From an uncultured Rubrobacteraceae bacterium (GTDB lineage: Bacteria; Actinomycetota; Rubrobacteria; Rubrobacterales; Rubrobacteraceae), in NCBI GenBank assembly GCA_902805985.1, contig CADCUW010000019.1, positions 1 to 8,526 of the forward strand: a DNA stretch of 8,526 nt, read 5' to 3'. Position 1 is the stretch's first letter. Each line of letters starts with the position of its first letter. The notes beneath the pieces were generated by a model. It was given only the letters and a program-made list of their open reading frames with translations, did no database searches and was not told the DNA's origin. This document shows, piece after piece, positions 5,896 to 8,526 of the stretch. A program made the position numbers and the translations under genes.

Positions 5896-6243
5896 ATGCA
5901 GCAGAGAGAGCAGACCACGATAGTTAGCATTACCGATAACGCAGCGGAGAAGGTCAAGAGCCTCATGGCGCAGGAGGGCGAAGAGGATCTCGCGCTCCGC
6001 ATCGGCGTCAGGCCCGGCGGCTGCTCCGGCTTCCAGTACAACATCTACTTCGACGATGAGATCGCCGACGACGACGAGGTCTTCGAGGCCAAGGGCGTCA
6101 AGCTCGCCATCGACGCCATGAGCGTCCCCTACATCATGGGCAGCGAGTTCGACTACGTCGACGGCCTCATGGGCGCCGGCTTCGCCGTCAACAACCCGAA
6201 CGTCCAGGGTGGCTGCGGCTGCGGTAGCTCCTTCACCTGCTAG
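5896..6243 (+). CDS. erpA: A-type iron-sulfur cluster carrier (ErpA/IscA family)
   Basis: A small cytoplasmic carrier of 115 residues that passes Fe-S clusters to apo-enzymes. The family signature is complete: the first cluster-ligand Cys43 (RPGGCSGFQY) and the CxC pair Cys107 and Cys109 (GGCGCGSSF). GSEFDYVDGLMGAGFAVNNP (82-101) is also typical. The protein starts at ATG 5896, with GGGAGG at 5885-5890 and a 5-bp gap; the same frame is open back to 5767, but that part overlaps the transglutaminase gene and the promoter. An extra Cys115 is the very last residue, which I do not regard as usual for the family. There are no other Fe-S assembly genes nearby. It has its own promoter and an intrinsic terminator, so it is probably a single-gene unit. 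The symbol erpA is the best guess between ErpA, IscA and SufA, which cannot be told apart safely by eye. Confidence 0.93.
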   Translation: MQQREQTTIVSITDNAAEKVKSLMAQEGEEDLALRIGVRPGGCSGFQYNIYFDDEIADDDEVFEAKGVKLAIDAMSVPYIMGSEFDYVDGLMGAGFAVNNPNVQGGCGCGSSFTC

Positions 6244-6266
6244 ACCGGCATCAGCGTGAGACCTCG

Positions 6267-6292
6267 AGCCCGGGCTAACCCCCGGGCTTTTT
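6267..6292 (+). terminator. intrinsic terminator after the Fe-S carrier gene
   Basis: The stem AGCCCGGG (6267-6274) pairs with CCCGGGCT (6281-6288) around the loop CTAACC, and the T-run 6288-6292 follows. It begins 23 bp after the stop codon. It is directional: on the minus strand there is no T-run, so it would not be a standard terminator for the convergent HD-GYP gene. Confidence 0.88.
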
Positions 6293-6311
6293 CTCTGCGC
6301 GAGTTCGGCGG

Positions 6312-6330
6312 GCGCGGGCGGGTTTGAAAC
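6312..6330. repeat. half-copy of the intergenic palindrome at the HD-GYP stop codon
   Basis: GCGCGGGCGGGTTTGAAAC matches 450-468 at 18 of 19 positions, the only change being the central base of the palindrome (C to G). The second arm is missing. Its last C, at 6330, is also the complement of the final G of the TAG stop codon of the minus-strand HD-GYP gene. Confidence 0.5.
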
Positions 6331-7754
6331 TACAGGGCGTCGGCGGCGGCGAGGTCTTCGAGGAGCGCGACGCATTCGGGGTCGAGTTTGGTGCCGGCCT
6401 CCCCGCGCAGGATGTCGATGACCTTCTCTTGCGGCAGGGCCTTGTGGTAAGGGCGGTCCGCTGAGAGGGCGTCGTAGATGTCGGCGACGGCGAGCATGCG
6501 GGAGGGGAGGTCGAGGCCTTCCGCCCTGATGCCGCGGTGGTAGCCTGAGCCGTCGAGCTTCTCGTGGTGGTTCGCGGCCGTCTCGGCGATAGGACGGAAG
6601 GGGCCCACGCGGGAGAGGATGTCGTAGGTCATCCTCGGGTGCTGCTTGATCTTCGTGTACTCCGCGTCTGTGAGGCCGCCGGGCTTGTCCAGGATGCGGT
6701 TGGAGATACCGAGCTTGCCGATGTCGTGCAGGAGGCCAGCCCGCATCATGTCCCGCGAGGCGTCCGGCCCGAAGCCTGCCCGTTCGCCCATCGCCACGAC
6801 CACCCTCGCCACCCCCGCGGAGTGGTGGTAGGTGTAGGGGGACTTGGCGTCGATGATCTCGCCGAAGGCGCGGGCGACGAGGTCAACCCGCTCCGGCGTG
6901 GCCTCCAGCGTCCGATCCACAGGCTCCAGGCGCGCGACCTCCCGGCCCGGGTCGTCCCCGGAGAGGTCCTCCCAGAGCCCGCCCTCCCCAGCCTCGGCGA
7001 GCAGGATCTCCACGAGCGCCGGGTCGAACCAGCGCCCGCTACGAACCGCCGCGACCTCCTCGGCTCCCCCGGGGCCGTGGGCGTTGAAGAAGACCTCGAC
7101 CGTCTGGGCGAGGCCGCAGATGCGAGCCAGGAGCGGTATCTCCTCGCCCCTCAGGCCGTCGGGGTGGCCCTTGCCGTCCCAGTGCTCGTCGAGGGAGCGT
7201 ATGGCCCGGGCCGTCTCCTCCGGGAATCCTATGAGGCGTGTGATCTCCGCCCCCCGCTCGCACCGGATCTGGATCAGCTCCCGGGACCTCTTCCGGCCAC
7301 TGACGGCGAACTCGTACACCCGCCCGGCCTTGTCCAGCAACGACCCATCCGGGCTCGCGACCCGCGCCGTGTAGAGCGCCACGCTCGGCAGGCTGGTCCA
7401 GTCCACGGTCTTTACTTTCCTCTTGATCTCCATGTCGTCGGCCTCGAAGAGGGCTGACATTCTGGAGGCGTTGCTGGAGCACCCGGCGTCCTTGAGCAGG
7501 AGGGCGTAGAAGAGCGCCGACCGGGCGTCCGCGTCGAGACCCAACCGGCTCGCCACCCTCATCCCGATCAGGCACGAGCGGACCGCGTGGCCCTCGGGCT
7601 GCCCCTCGACGAGGTCGAGCACGATGGAGAGCGCCGAGAGCACCTCGGAGAACCTGAAACCCTCCTCTGCGCCTGAATCACCCCGGATCCAGGTCTTCAT
7701 GGTGTCCCAACTTTCCGAGTGGTCTTCGAGTCGTTCCCGCGCATTGTCGTCCAA
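6330..7754 (-). CDS. tandem HD / HD-GYP phosphohydrolase
   Basis: A 474-residue cytoplasmic protein with two related HD domains, probably a cyclic-di-GMP (or similar cyclic dinucleotide) phosphodiesterase. No membrane or sensor domain is visible. The first domain (about 35-227) is degenerate: the HD pair is replaced by Lys88-Asp89 (LLLKDAGCSSNASRM), and the GYP region reads HWDGKGHPDGLRGEEIPLLA. The second (about 290-470) looks active: H311, HDIGK (343-347), His372, HHE (396-398), DGSGYH (401-406) and Asp425 in AVADIYDALSADRPYHK, with GYH in place of GYP. The frame has a TAG stop at 7761-7763, just upstream of the TTG at 7754, so TTG is the earliest possible start. It has no ribosome site. 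ATG at 7700 (residue 19) is a plausible alternative with a weak GGAAAG upstream. It is convergent with the Fe-S gene. Confidence 0.9.
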   Translation of the reverse strand: MDDNARERLEDHSESWDTMKTWIRGDSGAEEGFRFSEVLSALSIVLDLVEGQPEGHAVRSCLIGMRVASRLGLDADARSALFYALLLKDAGCSSNASRMSALFEADDMEIKRKVKTVDWTSLPSVALYTARVASPDGSLLDKAGRVYEFAVSGRKRSRELIQIRCERGAEITRLIGFPEETARAIRSLDEHWDGKGHPDGLRGEEIPLLARICGLAQTVEVFFNAHGPGGAEEVAAVRSGRWFDPALVEILLAEAGEGGLWEDLSGDDPGREVARLEPVDRTLEATPERVDLVARAFGEIIDAKSPYTYHHSAGVARVVVAMGERAGFGPDASRDMMRAGLLHDIGKLGISNRILDKPGGLTDAEYTKIKQHPRMTYDILSRVGPFRPIAETAANHHEKLDGSGYHRGIRAEGLDLPSRMLAVADIYDALSADRPYHKALPQEKVIDILRGEAGTKLDPECVALLEDLAAADAL

Positions 7755-7899
7755 CGGGAGCTAGGATCTGAGATCATGGATACAAAACCAATGCGTCGTG
7801 ACCCGTGGGCACAGACGTATGTGCAATCTTGCGTCCTACGGGCGTTATCTCGACCCGAAACACGGCACCTTCCCGGTCTCTAGTCCGCCGCGCCTGGGG
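7755..7899. other. gap upstream of the HD-GYP gene
   Basis: This 145-bp stretch separates the Nudix stop from the HD-GYP start on the minus strand. The part nearest the HD-GYP gene (about 7762-7795) is noticeably AT-richer and is the likely promoter area, but I could not pair a convincing -35 with a -10. The interrupted palindrome GCACAGACGTATGTGC lies at 7809-7824. I see no T-rich terminator for the Nudix gene and no RNA gene. Confidence 0.4.
7809..7824. promoter_or_regulatory. candidate operator palindrome upstream of the HD-GYP gene
   Basis: GCACA at 7809-7813 and TGTGC at 7820-7824 flank a G-ACGT-A core. The 16-bp sequence is symmetrical at 14 positions. It lies about 55-70 bp upstream of the HD-GYP start, where a regulator could bind. 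No T-tract follows on either strand, so a terminator is unlikely. Confidence 0.3.
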
Positions 7900-8460
7900 T
7901 CAAGTACGCTCCCTGAGCCGCGCGAGAGCGAGCATGGCGGCGGCGACGCCGCTTGAGGAGACGATCTCGCCTTCCTGTATGAGACCTGCGGTCTTCTCCA
8001 GCGGCACGCGTACCACCTCGATGGTCTCGTGCTCGTCGGGGTCGGGCGGGGCCGTCTCCCGGACGCCGCGCGCGAGGAACAGGTAGGCCCAGTTGTCCTT
8101 GAGGCTCGGGGAGGAGGCGAGTGACCCGAGCGGCTCCCACTCCCCGCCGCCGAAGCCGGTCTCCTCGGACAACTCGCGCCTGGCGGCGGCCTCTGGCTCC
8201 TCGCCGTCTTCTACGAGGCCAGCGGGCAACCCGAGCTCCAGCCGCTCCAGCGGCGGCCGGTACTGGCGCACCAGCACTACCTCACCCTCGGGGGTGACGG
8301 GGAATATTATGGCCGCGTCGGGGCGCTCCAGGACGTAGTAGGGGTCCTTGACGGAGCCGTCCGGCAGGCGCAGCCGGTCGGAGCGGAGGTTGAAGTATGG
8401 AGTTTCGAGGAGCGTCTCGGACGTCAGGCGCTCCCACGCGCCATTGCCCGACTCAGCCAA
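7900..8460 (-). CDS. Nudix hydrolase, ADP-ribose pyrophosphatase type
   Basis: A soluble 186-residue Nudix hydrolase that probably splits ADP-ribose or a similar nucleoside diphosphate derivative. The Nudix box is complete at residues 81-103, from GLVEDGEEP to RRELSEETGF, fitting GX5EX7REUXEEXGU. VRQYRPP (64-70) and ELGLPAG (75-81) before it, and SPSLKDNWAYLFLARG (117-132) after it, are features of the ADP-ribose pyrophosphatase branch. The TTG start at 8460 is chosen because GAGG lies 6 bp upstream (8467-8470) and the MAESGNGAWERL N-terminus leads straight into the family fold; there is no in-frame ATG nearby. It overlaps the end of the upstream gene by 8 bp, so the two are likely co-transcribed and translationally coupled. 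The exact substrate cannot be read from the sequence. Confidence 0.92.
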   Translation of the reverse strand: MAESGNGAWERLTSETLLETPYFNLRSDRLRLPDGSVKDPYYVLERPDAAIIFPVTPEGEVVLVRQYRPPLERLELGLPAGLVEDGEEPEAAARRELSEETGFGGGEWEPLGSLASSPSLKDNWAYLFLARGVRETAPPDPDEHETIEVVRVPLEKTAGLIQEGEIVSSSGVAAAMLALARLRERT

Positions 8461-8526
8461 CGCCGGCCTCGTCCACCGTGTCGTCCGCCTCGCCCCCGGC
8501 GAGCACCTTCGGCAGGTCTCTGGTGA
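8453..8526 (-). CDS. 3' end of an unidentified gene upstream of the Nudix gene
   Basis: On the minus strand a frame enters from the right edge and ends at TGA (8455-8453). It encodes TRDLPKVLAGGEADDTVDEA followed by GVG as its last 23 residues. An acidic, alanine- and glycine-rich tail like this is believable as a protein C-terminus. The 8-bp overlap with a well-supported TTG start and its ribosome site also supports a real gene. I cannot name the family from so little sequence. Confidence 0.55.
   Translation of the reverse strand, partial: TRDLPKVLAGGEADDTVDEAGVG

Noticed and set aside
4743..6044. 433-residue minus-strand frame across the transglutaminase and Fe-S genes
   Set aside because: It runs opposite two well-supported genes and their gap, and its composition is that of a GC-driven shadow.
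6564..7457. 297-residue plus-strand frame opposite HD-GYP
   Set aside because: Antisense shadow. The minus strand encodes the clear HD-GYP motifs in the same place.

Overview
The window is GC-rich (by eye about two thirds G+C), with dense genes, strong GC3 bias and mostly GTG or TTG start codons. Gene content and protein style suggest a deep-branching actinobacterium of the Rubrobacter type; this is an inference from style and neighbourhood, not a database match. Almost everything recognisable belongs to ordinary chromosomal families. I see no phage, plasmid, IS transposase, CRISPR array, tRNA or rRNA.

Layout, left to right. (1) 1-424, +: the C-terminal part of a DUF1611/DgcN-type protein, cut by the window edge. 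(2) 425-618: a gap holding a perfect short palindrome, one copy of a 26-bp repeat, and a promoter that seems to drive a leaderless HNH gene. (3) 619-1167 (more likely from 628), +: a stand-alone HNH endonuclease-type protein. (4) 1168-1346: a gap holding two more copies of the 26-bp repeat, facing each other as a 114-bp inverted-repeat unit (1166-1279), then a consensus TATAAT promoter. (5) 1347-5831, +: a tight three-gene operon of MoxR AAA+ ATPase, DUF58 membrane protein and TgpA-like membrane transglutaminase. The genes are 4 bp apart and then overlap by 4 bp. (6) 5896-6243, +: an A-type Fe-S carrier (ErpA/IscA family) with its own promoter starting on the stop codon of the transglutaminase gene, followed by a clear intrinsic terminator. 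(7) 6330-7754, -: a tandem HD / HD-GYP protein, convergent with the Fe-S gene. (8) 7900-8460, -: a Nudix hydrolase of the ADP-ribose pyrophosphatase type. (9) 8453-8526, -: the last residues of another gene, overlapping the Nudix start by 8 bp.

How the genes work together. The MoxR-DUF58-transglutaminase trio is a widely conserved set. The MoxR ATPase is thought to act as a chaperone on the DUF58 and transglutaminase partners, and the predicted topology puts the transglutaminase domain outside the cell, so a cell-envelope role is likely. The Fe-S carrier is transcriptionally separable housekeeping. The HD-GYP protein is a probable cyclic-di-GMP (or related) phosphodiesterase with a degenerate first domain. 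The Nudix enzyme and the gene upstream of it are probably co-transcribed.

The points most worth a second look are the dispersed 26-bp repeat family around the HNH gene, the Asn at the third catalytic position of the transglutaminase, the altered signature residues of the HD-GYP protein, and the half-copy of the palindrome that ends at the HD-GYP stop codon. I did not find convincing evidence of a wholly new biological system.
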